From contig NZ_JBEBOY010000044.1 in NCBI RefSeq assembly GCF_040396155.1, forward strand, positions 1 to 24,270: a stretch of 24,270 nt of DNA. Direction: 5' to 3'. The notes below the pieces were generated by a model, which worked only from the letters and a program-made list of their open reading frames with translations, ran no database searches and had not been told where the DNA came from. The position numbers and the translations under genes are program-made. Below, piece after piece: positions 7,307 through 16,014 of the stretch (positions are counted from its first letter, which is position 1; each line of letters starts with the position of its first letter). Source of the DNA: Tissierella praeacuta_A (GTDB taxonomy: Bacteria; Bacillota; Clostridia; Tissierellales; Tissierellaceae).

Positions 7307-8953
7307 TTATACTTTTCTTTTCAATAAATCTGCAAACTTTCTAAAAGGTTTTGATTTGTAAGATGTAGATTCTAAAATCTCACGATACAATGCTTCTTTT
7401 TCACCACACAGTTGCTCTGCATCTTTCAACTTCACATTCATTATTGTATTTAAATTATTGAGTTCTTTTAGGCTGTCAATATTCTTTTTATTATTTACTT
7501 GCAACAGATTAGATTCATTTTCTAGTAGGCTGTATTTCTCTTTAAGCTGTGCTAATTCTTCATTTAACTCTTTATTTTTTTCCTTAACACATTCCACTAC
7601 CTTAAATAATTCACTATTTATTTTAGTTTGTTCTTTCTCCTTATTTAAAGTGCGGTTCAATTCAATTTGAAGCTCTGCTACTGGTGTTAAGTTTCCCTTT
7701 GGCATTACCTTCAAGTATTCTTTATTCAACCTTGACTGTAAAATCAGTTCCAATCGGTTATCCGATGCTGCTAATTCTTCATATGTCAGACCATAATCTC
7801 TCAAATAATAATCCAAGTTTAATTTATACATTTCCAATTCTGAATCTAACGTAATTGCTTTCCTTATATAATTAATATCCTTCAATAATTCCAATGGAGC
7901 CAAGCAACAAAATGCTATAAAATTCAATTTAATATTATCTGGTAATTCATCTGTCAATTCTTTTAATGATGAATTACTAATAAATGAATATTGAGACCAA
8001 CCCAAATCATATGCCGGAACCCCATAGAGAGCAGCTTCAAAAGTTACATTAGAACCTGCAGTTACAACTCGTTTACACTTCTGAATAAACTGAGCTGATG
8101 TGATTCCAATTTTCTCAATATTAGGAAAGTGAGGAGTTCCGTCTAGGGGATCTCCCGGATGCTTCTTTATTATTATTTTATCATTTGAGTACCATTTTCT
8201 CACCAACATCAGCTCCTCTGCCAATGTTATCTGATTAAAAGCACTGCTAGCTTGAGGGATACTATAACCACCCAAAATACCAAATTCATACTCTTTCGGT
8301 ATATGTGTATTTAAATAGGATAATTTATCTTCTCTTAAAAAGAGGGCTAGTATTTCTTTCGATTCCAAAACTAATACGGGTTTTTCTGTGAACTCTATAT
8401 TAAATTTAGCAAATCTACTTTCAAATCCAGCTTTTCCCTGCAATCCACTTTTCGACCAATAAAAAGTATTTCTATAATCAGGAACTCTTAATCCCAATTC
8501 AAAATAAAAGGTTGGAACATTTAACTTGTGGGCTAAATCCTCAAAGCATCTATAATATCTAAATAGTATTAGACCTTCAACAGTTTTTCCCTCTTTCAAT
8601 ATTATAGAACTTAATCTTTCATATAAATACTCTACTAATTCAGTCCATTTATCTACAAATGAATTTACATATGCATCTGTACGTGAAGGAAATTGTTGTC
8701 TGTAATTGTTTATTATGTGTTCTGGAATTTCAACAGGAATAATATTTTCCAGCACGCCTTCAGTATCCAAAGGGACATCATACAATTCACTAAATGAATC
8801 TGGAACTTCAAATATCTTATATATATCAAAATATTCTTTTTGTGCCACAACAGGCCACTTGTAGCCTTTTCCTATGGAAGCCAATTTATGGAACGCCCAC
8901 ATAAAAGATGCTTCTGCCGTAGGATCCAACGTCATGATAATAGGGATAAACAT
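7307..8953 (-). CDS. GT-B glycosyltransferase (capsule-synthesis/WbbB-like) with C-terminal coiled coil
   Basis: A 548-residue protein. Residues 1 to about 400 resemble the capsule-synthesis transferases (KpsC/KpsS and Kdo transferase type): KKHPGDP at 263-269 and SNVTFEAALYGVPAYDLG at 301-318 match the donor-binding half of that fold. From about 425 to 528 the sequence is charged and heptad-like (for example EKNKELNEELAQLKEKYSLL), predicting a coiled coil of roughly 100 residues. A basic amphipathic tail with KPFRKFADLLKRK ends the protein. The start at 8953 follows AGGAAAAAAT. The next gene encodes a CMP-sugar synthetase, so an acidic-sugar transferase is plausible. The coiled coil recalls the ruler segments of WbdD and WbbB; a chain-terminating role is inference. 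It may instead be an ordinary chain-building transferase. Confidence 0.65.
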   Translation of the reverse strand: MFIPIIMTLDPTAEASFMWAFHKLASIGKGYKWPVVAQKEYFDIYKIFEVPDSFSELYDVPLDTEGVLENIIPVEIPEHIINNYRQQFPSRTDAYVNSFVDKWTELVEYLYERLSSIILKEGKTVEGLILFRYYRCFEDLAHKLNVPTFYFELGLRVPDYRNTFYWSKSGLQGKAGFESRFAKFNIEFTEKPVLVLESKEILALFLREDKLSYLNTHIPKEYEFGILGGYSIPQASSAFNQITLAEELMLVRKWYSNDKIIIKKHPGDPLDGTPHFPNIEKIGITSAQFIQKCKRVVTAGSNVTFEAALYGVPAYDLGWSQYSFISNSSLKELTDELPDNIKLNFIAFCCLAPLELLKDINYIRKAITLDSELEMYKLNLDYYLRDYGLTYEELAASDNRLELILQSRLNKEYLKVMPKGNLTPVAELQIELNRTLNKEKEQTKINSELFKVVECVKEKNKELNEELAQLKEKYSLLENESNLLQVNNKKNIDSLKELNNLNTIMNVKLKDAEQLCGEKEALYREILESTSYKSKPFRKFADLLKRKV

Positions 8954-9037
8954 ATTTTTTCCTATATGATATCTTCAGATACTGATAATCATACTTTTCC
9001 TCTCATTTATTTTAGTTCAATTTCTGCAAAAAACATG

Positions 9038-10918
9038 TTACCTCTTCAAATGTAATTTGACTAATAAATCACCAAATGCTCTGAGCGGTTTTGTAACTTT
9101 CCATGAGGTTGAATTCTTTATAGCATTTACCTCACCATTCGAACAAATACCATTATTATTTTGATCCCATTTTATGTCACTTACCTGCATTCTCTCCTTA
9201 TACCACCCATAATAATATGTCTGCAGCTCAACCTGTGCCCACTCACTATTTAGCAGCCAACAGACATAATACCCCGCTTCCTGGACAAAATACGGATATC
9301 CTCTTTCAATTGCATGCAAAAGAGTTCCGTTGTTTCCATTCGGCTCCTTGGGAAAATCCTCATATTTCCATCCAATACCTTTGTAGCCATCAAATAACTT
9401 TTCAAGAGCCTTAGGACGAAACACAAACATAGTACCCAAAGGAGCGACTGGCTCTCTGTCTGGAGAAATTGGGACACTTAGCTTGAAATCTTTTATTAAT
9501 TTCTCTGTAGCGGAATAATTATCTGTCCATTGCCAAGTCATTAACCAAGCATATGCATTGCTTGCAGAAAAAGGCGATGGTGGAAATGCCATTCCCAGTC
9601 GTTTTTCTTTCTCGAAAAGACTAACAATATTTTCTATATAAGCAGGAGTTCCAAGTAAATTTTCAAAACATTTATCCTGCCACGAAGCACCTATGGACCA
9701 TGGTTCGACAACCACTGTTTTTTTGTCGTGAAGAAAAAATACTAAGTCATAATTTTTGTAATCCTCATACGCACCAATAAGCAAGGCAGATACATCCCGC
9801 CCACGATTCTCAATCATTATAAATTTCGTGTTGTTTTTAAGATTGACCTTTTTTGATTCTTCTATAAAAGTCTGCTTATTTTCTTCATTGCTCACAGTTA
9901 TAAGAATATCACAATATTCTGGTGCATTTTTAAGGTAACTCACAACATAACTAGTTAAATCATTGTAATATATATGAACGACGATTAACACCTTAGAGTT
10001 ATTTTCTCTCACCGAATAGTCATATGGTAACACACGATTAAAGTTGCAATAATGCTTTAACTGTTCCATATGACAGGTACGAAGAAGATTATCCCATACC
10101 ATATTCATGTCATATTCCGTTTCTTCTTCTAAGAATCGAATAAATTCAGAAACCTGGCCCCCAAATGTGCCACTATCGCGATCCTCATAAGGGTGATAAC
10201 CAAAAAAAACCTTTCTTTTAAAAACTGGACAGCGGCGATTCTTGGCCATCTCTGTTGGCATGAACATCAACGGATAATAAGATACTTTCTTCAAATCTTC
10301 AGAATTACAGTACACTTCAGCTTTATATCCTTTATCCCTAAAATCTTTTGTAAAAACTGTTTCATAGTAGCCGACAGAATCACCATAGCTTTTAATTTGA
10401 GGAAGTTGTTTCCAAAATTCATGATATTCTCTGCTTGTTAAAAGGCTATTTCTTATAACCAAAAAACTCGACTGAATGTGTTCGGGAATATAATTATATT
10501 TATGAACAGTAAATATATTGACAGGCATTTCTCCATGAGTAGTCAATCCCCAAAAGTCCAGATCTTCTGCAGCAGCCCAATCAAATGCCTCCTTAAATGG
10601 ATATATGGGACCGAAGCAGGTGTCGTTCATCATAATAAGTTCATCATATTCAGCCAATTTATCCCAGCCAGTGAGTTCTATTCCTTTCCTATATGCTTCT
10701 ACCTCAAACCCCTCGTTTTCGCGAACAAAAATTTCGTCTACAAACGGTTGGATTTTTTTTCGTGACTCGTAAGTAAGTTTACCATTAGCTAAAAATAATA
10801 TGTGATCAACATTTTTTTTCAAATCTGCCACTTGATATGATACAAAGTCATCAAGTATTCCATCTTTATCATAAAATACATAGAATGCAATTCGTTTCGG
10901 GTTCTTACCTAAAATCAT
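9038..10918 (-). CDS. Rhamnan synthesis protein F family glycosyltransferase (paralog 1)
   Basis: A 626-residue member of the RgpF family, the enzymes that build rhamnose polymers in streptococci. The N-terminal half has the family landmarks YDKDGILDD, RENEGFEVEAY, YDELIMMND and GPIYPF, then EHIQSSF. The second half, from about residue 310, begins a second transferase-like region (KVLIVVHIYY), followed by NRGRDVSALLIG, HDKK and PVAPLGTMFVFR. It ends with STSWKVTKPLRAFGDLL, a tail motif shared with its neighbours. The start at 10918 follows GAGGAGAGAACAA. It is a tandem paralog of the next upstream gene and aligns with it along the whole length. It probably acts at the inner membrane face; the donor is likely dTDP-L-rhamnose or a derivative. 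Confidence 0.85.
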   Translation of the reverse strand: MILGKNPKRIAFYVFYDKDGILDDFVSYQVADLKKNVDHILFLANGKLTYESRKKIQPFVDEIFVRENEGFEVEAYRKGIELTGWDKLAEYDELIMMNDTCFGPIYPFKEAFDWAAAEDLDFWGLTTHGEMPVNIFTVHKYNYIPEHIQSSFLVIRNSLLTSREYHEFWKQLPQIKSYGDSVGYYETVFTKDFRDKGYKAEVYCNSEDLKKVSYYPLMFMPTEMAKNRRCPVFKRKVFFGYHPYEDRDSGTFGGQVSEFIRFLEEETEYDMNMVWDNLLRTCHMEQLKHYCNFNRVLPYDYSVRENNSKVLIVVHIYYNDLTSYVVSYLKNAPEYCDILITVSNEENKQTFIEESKKVNLKNNTKFIMIENRGRDVSALLIGAYEDYKNYDLVFFLHDKKTVVVEPWSIGASWQDKCFENLLGTPAYIENIVSLFEKEKRLGMAFPPSPFSASNAYAWLMTWQWTDNYSATEKLIKDFKLSVPISPDREPVAPLGTMFVFRPKALEKLFDGYKGIGWKYEDFPKEPNGNNGTLLHAIERGYPYFVQEAGYYVCWLLNSEWAQVELQTYYYGWYKERMQVSDIKWDQNNNGICSNGEVNAIKNSTSWKVTKPLRAFGDLLVKLHLKR

Positions 10919-10995
10919 TTGTTCTCTCCTCTTATTGTATCCATAATTTTTATAATTTTTTCACATCTTTCTTAAAATCAAAGTTTGTAAGCATA

Positions 10996-12909
10996 TTATT
11001 TTCCATACCTTGTAAACTCAGAACTTCTATAACCTCCAATGGCTCTTTCCTTTACCTTCCAAAGTCTCACATATAATGAATTCCCAATAATCTTACGCAT
11101 TATATCTTTCATTTTTCTAAAGGGTGCATTTTTTCTATCTAACTGCTGCTTTGTCACGCTAATCTTGTGTAACATAAGTTCCCTATCATCTACACCATAA
11201 TTTAAAAATAGCGTTTGGTTCACATCACGGAGCATCTTACATAAATTCGTAATTTCCATTTTAGCATATTTGTCACTAAGCCCCCATGCACAATAATATC
11301 CACTCTGCTGTGCAGCAAATGGATACAAACGTTCAATTGCATGCATAATATTGCCGTCATTGCTTCCTGTTGGCTCCGCCGGGAAATCACTGTATGTAAG
11401 CCCAACTTCATACAATTTTTTAAGAGCTTCTTTTCTGAACCAGAAGGTGGTTCCTAATGGTGCCACAGGTGGTTTGGACTCACTAATATCTACTTCTATT
11501 CCCCATCTTTTTGCCAAATCTACTACATTCTTATAATTACTTTGCCATTCCATACCAATTAGGCTATGATATGGTCCATGACAAGGAGTTGGTGGAACTA
11601 ATAATCCTAATCGAGGATTTTTCTCAAATAAATCAATAACATTTTCTGCAAAAACTGCGTTAGGCAATGTATTTTGATAGCAATGGTATGCAAAGGATTC
11701 TCCAACCATTCTGGGCACATTATGATCCGACTTCTTATCATGCATAAAGCATATATAATCATATCTATCTATGTATTCTTTTAACCCAATTAATAATGCA
11801 CCTACATCTCTGCCTCTATTAGTAACTTTTACAATATGAATCCTGCTCTCATCAAACGTAGAAAACACTTGTTTCAATTGAGCTATTTTTTCTTCTGTGT
11901 CTGTCGTTAAGCAGATATCTGCGTATGAGGGCATATATTCAGCATAGCACTTACACATCTCAGCAAGTTCCATGGAATATATATGCATAAACAGTGCTAT
12001 TTTTTTATTCGTCTGTGTTTTGGCCGTCTTAACCTCTGTGGATAATATATAATTCAACTGCATTCTTTGCTTCACATCATACATATTCGCAGTTCTCAAA
12101 AGATTATCCCAAATAAGGTTCAAATCATAATTCGTATAATCCCGTAAATACTCATACAATTCTAACCCAGGCTGTCCACAGCTAATATCAAGAAACTCCT
12201 CATACTTATAAAAAAAAGTCTCACGCTTAAAAATTGGACACTTACGATTTTTTATTAACTCCACAGGATACAGCATCAATGGATAATTACTAAACTCCTT
12301 TAAATCTTTGGTTTCAATATATACCCTTGATTTATATCCCTTTCCAGTAAAATCCTCAGTAAAAATTGCCTCATGGTAGCAGACTGCTTCTTTATAATTG
12401 AAAATCATAGGCATATCTTTCCAATACTCTTGAAAGTCTCTGCTTATTAACATTGACTTACGGATGGCAATAAAGCTGGACTGAATATGTCTTGGTATAA
12501 AGCCATATTTACATTTATTATAGGGGTCAAAACTATGTCCATAATGTTCGGTAATCCCCCAAAAATCTACATCATATGTATCTGTTTCCATGAACATTTC
12601 TGAAAATGGATATATTGGACCCAAATTTGTAAAGTTCAGTAGAATTAGTTCATCATATCCACTTAAGACCTCCCAACCGGTCTTTTCCATCCCCTTTTTA
12701 TATGCCCAAACATCAAATCCTTCGTTTTCTCTTTCATAAATTTCATCCGACACACAACGTAATCGTTCTTTTCCTGATTCCTTTAACACGCCATTAGAAA
12801 CAACCATTAAATAATCTACATTCTTTTTTAAATCATTTAACAAATAGATATTATAATCATCAACGATTCCATCCTTATCGTAGAAAAAGTAAATTGCATA
12901 TCTTTTCAT
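10996..12909 (-). CDS. Rhamnan synthesis protein F family glycosyltransferase (paralog 2)
   Basis: A 637-residue RgpF-family protein with the same two-part architecture as its downstream neighbour: YDKDGIVDD, LKKNVD, RENEGFDVWAYKKG, YDELILLN and GPIYPF in the N-terminal part, IWDNLLRT in the middle, then NRGRDVGALLIG, HDKKSD, PVAPLGTTFWFR and HAIERLYPF. The C-terminus has the tail APFRKMKDIMRKI and extends about 30 residues further than paralog 1. The start at 12909 follows AGGAGTG. It lies 12 bp after the SDR gene and 77 bp before paralog 1. The two copies have diverged widely, which points to different linkages or acceptors rather than simple dosage. Its participation in rhamnan chain synthesis is inferred from the family. 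Confidence 0.85.
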   Translation of the reverse strand: MKRYAIYFFYDKDGIVDDYNIYLLNDLKKNVDYLMVVSNGVLKESGKERLRCVSDEIYERENEGFDVWAYKKGMEKTGWEVLSGYDELILLNFTNLGPIYPFSEMFMETDTYDVDFWGITEHYGHSFDPYNKCKYGFIPRHIQSSFIAIRKSMLISRDFQEYWKDMPMIFNYKEAVCYHEAIFTEDFTGKGYKSRVYIETKDLKEFSNYPLMLYPVELIKNRKCPIFKRETFFYKYEEFLDISCGQPGLELYEYLRDYTNYDLNLIWDNLLRTANMYDVKQRMQLNYILSTEVKTAKTQTNKKIALFMHIYSMELAEMCKCYAEYMPSYADICLTTDTEEKIAQLKQVFSTFDESRIHIVKVTNRGRDVGALLIGLKEYIDRYDYICFMHDKKSDHNVPRMVGESFAYHCYQNTLPNAVFAENVIDLFEKNPRLGLLVPPTPCHGPYHSLIGMEWQSNYKNVVDLAKRWGIEVDISESKPPVAPLGTTFWFRKEALKKLYEVGLTYSDFPAEPTGSNDGNIMHAIERLYPFAAQQSGYYCAWGLSDKYAKMEITNLCKMLRDVNQTLFLNYGVDDRELMLHKISVTKQQLDRKNAPFRKMKDIMRKIIGNSLYVRLWKVKERAIGGYRSSEFTRYGK

Positions 12910-12921
12910 GATTATACACTC

Positions 12922-13761
12922 CTATTTTAAGGTTGTCTTCTTCATTATATTATCAATAATTGTACTATCACCATAAACAATCGGTGAATCGTATGCTCGG
13001 TCTGGAAATGCACCATACTTTAATTCTATATTCATATTGTTATCTTTAATATAAGCTTCAACCTTATCCCCCAGAGAAATTGGATTGCCAGTACACGCAT
13101 TAATAATACCAGTATACTCGTTCTGAATCCCAACCGCTGCTATTTGTTTTCCCAGTTCTTTCACATCAATAAAGTCATACCTATTCTTTCCTGATGTAAA
13201 TGGGAATTTTGTTTTTCCTTCTGCTTCTGCCTGAACCAATTTTGTGAAGATTGAATTATTATGTAAATCATCTCCTAAAATATAATACGCGCGCAGCCAC
13301 TTCAAATTCACATTTTTATCCTTGGCTATTGATAATATTGATTGTCTTAATGCATTCTTGGCAATTCCATATAAAGATAAAGGATTGCATGGCGTATCAG
13401 CTTCTATTTTCCCTTCCCAGTAGCCGATTTCGTGCATTGTACCCATTATTGTAATATCTTTACAGCCTCCATCCATTAAATGTCTCAGAAAAGAAAAATG
13501 ACCCGATAAATTCTCCATATGTGATAAAGCATTGTGGACAAATCCATCCTGCCATGCCAAATGGATACAGTACTCTGGTTTTCCAATGATCTCAAATACA
13601 TCATCTCCCGCATCCAGAACTGATGCTTTGCACTGAATTGCTCTGGAATCCACTCCATCAAACCTTAAATCTACCGCAACCACCTCATATCCATTATCCA
13701 ATAATTCTCCTGTTACAAATCTGCCAATATACCCATTGGCTCCCGTTACTGCTACTTTCAT
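12922..13761 (-). CDS. NAD(P)-dependent SDR sugar-nucleotide reductase/epimerase
   Basis: An extended short-chain dehydrogenase of 279 residues with the nucleotide-binding TGANGYIG (6-13), a DLR acidic turn near residue 31 that favours NAD, and the catalytic YGIAK at Y131 and K135. The stretch IMGTMHEIGYWEGKIEADTP (105-124) supplies the active-site region. Compact enzymes of this kind reduce dTDP-4-keto-6-deoxysugars, for example to dTDP-D-fucose or dTDP-6-deoxy-L-talose. It could therefore make the second deoxyhexose of the polymer; that is inference. The start at 13761 follows AGGAGG. It sits between the exporter genes and the RgpF pair and is closely spaced with both. Confidence 0.75.
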   Translation of the reverse strand: MKVAVTGANGYIGRFVTGELLDNGYEVVAVDLRFDGVDSRAIQCKASVLDAGDDVFEIIGKPEYCIHLAWQDGFVHNALSHMENLSGHFSFLRHLMDGGCKDITIMGTMHEIGYWEGKIEADTPCNPLSLYGIAKNALRQSILSIAKDKNVNLKWLRAYYILGDDLHNNSIFTKLVQAEAEGKTKFPFTSGKNRYDFIDVKELGKQIAAVGIQNEYTGIINACTGNPISLGDKVEAYIKDNNMNIELKYGAFPDRAYDSPIVYGDSTIIDNIMKKTTLK

Positions 13762-13787
13762 CTTAATTTATCCTCCTTTGATTTGTC

Positions 13788-14513
13788 CTACTTCCAATAT
13801 TCTTTATATGCCTTACATACCTCCTTTGCCGTTCCAGTCATTCTTACTTTTTGCTGGTCTAGCCAGACTACACGGTCGCACATTTCTTCAACCTGCGTTA
13901 AACTATGAGAAACAAAAAGTACAGTGGTACCTCCACTCATCAATTCCAGCATACGTGCCCTGCTTTTATTTTGAAATCCTTCATCGCCTACCGATAGTAT
14001 CTCATCTACAATCAATACTTCTGGACAAACTACCGTTGCTATTGAAAATGCCAGCCTCATCATCATACCTGATGAGTAATTTCTTATAGGCATATTGATA
14101 AATTCACCTAGTTCTGAAAATTCCAGAATCTCTGGATACTTTTCCTTCAGAAACGCTTCACTATACCCTAAAATCGCCCCATTTAAATATACATTTTCTC
14201 TTCCGGTTAATTCCGGATCAAATCCAGAACCTAATTCAAGCATAGGCACAATATTTCCATTTACAGACACCTTTCCCTTGGTAGGTTTTAATACTCCAGA
14301 GATGATCTTCAGCAGCGTACTCTTGCCTGCTCCATTTTTTCCAATAATTCCGACAACCTCTCCTTTTTTTACCTCAAAGCTTATATCTTCTAAAACGGTA
14401 AATTTTTCATACTGTAATTTCCCTGACAAAAGTGCAACTACCGTTTCCTTAAGGCTTATAATCTTGTCATTTGTCATCTTAAATTTCATAGTTACATGTT
14501 CGACATTTATCAT
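13788..14513 (-). CDS. Polysaccharide ABC transporter ATP-binding protein (Wzt/TagH-like)
   Basis: A 241-residue ATPase that drives export of an undecaprenyl-linked polysaccharide. It has Walker A GKNGAGKST (58-66), the signature YSSGM (146-150), Walker B VLIVDE (166-171) and the switch histidine in VSHS (about 201-204). GSGFDPELTGRENVYLNGAI (96-115) is characteristic of the polysaccharide and teichoic-acid export group. It stops soon after the nucleotide-binding domain; the roughly 150-residue carbohydrate-binding domain found in O9a-type Wzt is absent. The start at 14513 follows GAGGTGG. It is 9 bp after the permease gene. Confidence 0.9.
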   Translation of the reverse strand: MINVEHVTMKFKMTNDKIISLKETVVALLSGKLQYEKFTVLEDISFEVKKGEVVGIIGKNGAGKSTLLKIISGVLKPTKGKVSVNGNIVPMLELGSGFDPELTGRENVYLNGAILGYSEAFLKEKYPEILEFSELGEFINMPIRNYSSGMMMRLAFSIATVVCPEVLIVDEILSVGDEGFQNKSRARMLELMSGGTTVLFVSHSLTQVEEMCDRVVWLDQQKVRMTGTAKEVCKAYKEYWK

Positions 14514-14522
14514 ATTCCACCT

Positions 14523-15935
14523 CTATACAAATAATACAAATCTATCCTGAAACCTTTTAAAAACCAACATCCCTGCGGCACACATTAACATTGCAGTGCA
14601 TCCACAAGTCAAATATGCTGCTGGTTCTGGAGAAATCCCCTCCATCAGAACCGTTCTGGCAAAGTGGATATAGTGATACATTGGATTCAAGGTTAGTATA
14701 AGCCGAAACTTATCAGGAATAATACTTTCCGGATAAAACAACGGAGTTGCATACATCCATGCCAAACTTATAATTCCCCACAGGTATTGTGTGTCCCGAA
14801 AGAAAACCATAGTCGTAGAGAGCAGCAATGACATACCAGCACTAAACAGCAGAAGACATACCAATACAAAAGGCAGCACCAATATTGCTTTTGTTATTTG
14901 CCCTCCAGTCAGCAAGGTAACTATTAATAGAGGAATAATTGAAATTATTAAATTGATAGAACAAGACACTACTTTTGTTATGGGATAAATATACTTAGGC
15001 ACATATACTTTCGTAATCAAAGAAGCATTGCCTACAATAGACGTAAGCCCCTGTCCCACTGCTTCTGTAAAAAAACCAAATAATATGGTTGCCGATAATA
15101 AGTAAACAGGAAAATTATTAATACTGGAACGAAACACCTGTGAGAACACAATGTACTGAACCATCATGGTCAATAACGGGTTTAAAAAACTCCACAAATA
15201 TCCCAAGATTGACCTCTTATATTTTGTTTTGAAATCTCTGGACACCATTTGCTTAATCAAAAACTCATAGCGTCTCCATACTATAATCAGGTATAAAGAT
15301 ATTGTAATTTTTCCCTTCTTTTCACAAAATACACTCCAAAAACCATATAAGACAAGTAATAATAAGCCAATGAAAACAAAATACCAATAGTAAACTCCAA
15401 ACAAAAAATAATTCTTCCCTACATAATCAAAACATATCATCACTCCGGTACGCACTTCATCATTTACCAAAATTTTTCCCGTGTCAAGCCATGAGAAAAA
15501 AACGGTAGGGGCGGTTCCCACTCCTGATGTTGTCGTCAGTCTTAGCTGATAAGTCTTCCCTTTTGTATTCTCAATTGCTGGCACTAGTGCCCACCTAAAA
15601 GGTGCTGTATCCAATAAATTCTTCACATCCTCACTATGGCTGGCAATTACATTTCCATTACTATCTGCAAGCTCCAATTGAAGAAGTCCCTCATTTTCTC
15701 TTCCGTATGTTGAAACTGGCAAATCAATAGTCTCTAAAGTTTCTGACTCAACAGTAAAATCCTGTCTTACAACCATACCTGCCGTCAGTTCCTCCAGCAT
15801 CCCTGCCATTTGAGGCATACCGTTATCCACATATTTATAATTTAAACTTTCTCCTCCAGCAAACTTAAAAATAAAAGCCAGTATCAAAAAAATACCACAT
15901 ATCTTCACTAGTAATTCCAGACTTTTCTTATTCAT
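14523..15935 (-). CDS. Polysaccharide ABC transporter permease (Wzm-like) with N-terminal extracytoplasmic domain
   Basis: A 470-residue protein in two parts. The C-terminal part, about 215-470, is an ABC-2 export permease: RDFKTKYKRSILGYLWSFLN (233-252) is the family's cytoplasmic entry motif, followed by about six membrane segments and NPMYHYIHFAR. The N-terminal part is unusual for Wzm: membrane segment 8-25, a polar beta-rich region about 30-175 (containing LETIDLPVSTYGRENEG, 67-83), and membrane segment about 180-200. That topology puts the added domain outside the membrane. Similar TYGR-type beta-rich regions occur in other polysaccharide-locus membrane proteins. The fusion reads cleanly with no frameshift. 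The start at 15935 follows AGAGAGGAA. Binding of the exported glycan is speculative. Confidence 0.88.
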   Translation of the reverse strand: MNKKSLELLVKICGIFLILAFIFKFAGGESLNYKYVDNGMPQMAGMLEELTAGMVVRQDFTVESETLETIDLPVSTYGRENEGLLQLELADSNGNVIASHSEDVKNLLDTAPFRWALVPAIENTKGKTYQLRLTTTSGVGTAPTVFFSWLDTGKILVNDEVRTGVMICFDYVGKNYFLFGVYYWYFVFIGLLLLVLYGFWSVFCEKKGKITISLYLIIVWRRYEFLIKQMVSRDFKTKYKRSILGYLWSFLNPLLTMMVQYIVFSQVFRSSINNFPVYLLSATILFGFFTEAVGQGLTSIVGNASLITKVYVPKYIYPITKVVSCSINLIISIIPLLIVTLLTGGQITKAILVLPFVLVCLLLFSAGMSLLLSTTMVFFRDTQYLWGIISLAWMYATPLFYPESIIPDKFRLILTLNPMYHYIHFARTVLMEGISPEPAAYLTCGCTAMLMCAAGMLVFKRFQDRFVLFV

Positions 15936-16014
15936 TTTTATTCCTCTCTAATTACCAAGTTCCTCATTAATTCAAATAATACATGACATTATAAGTGTAG
16001 TCATCGTGGCAAGT

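Noticed and set aside
14095..14550. 151-codon plus-strand frame opposite the ABC ATPase gene
   Set aside because: It is antisense to a clear Walker-motif ATPase; the length is explained by codon bias of the real gene.
15988..16012. TTGCCA and TATAAT on the minus strand before the permease gene, a possible internal promoter
   Set aside because: The spacer is only 13 nt, too short for sigma-A recognition.
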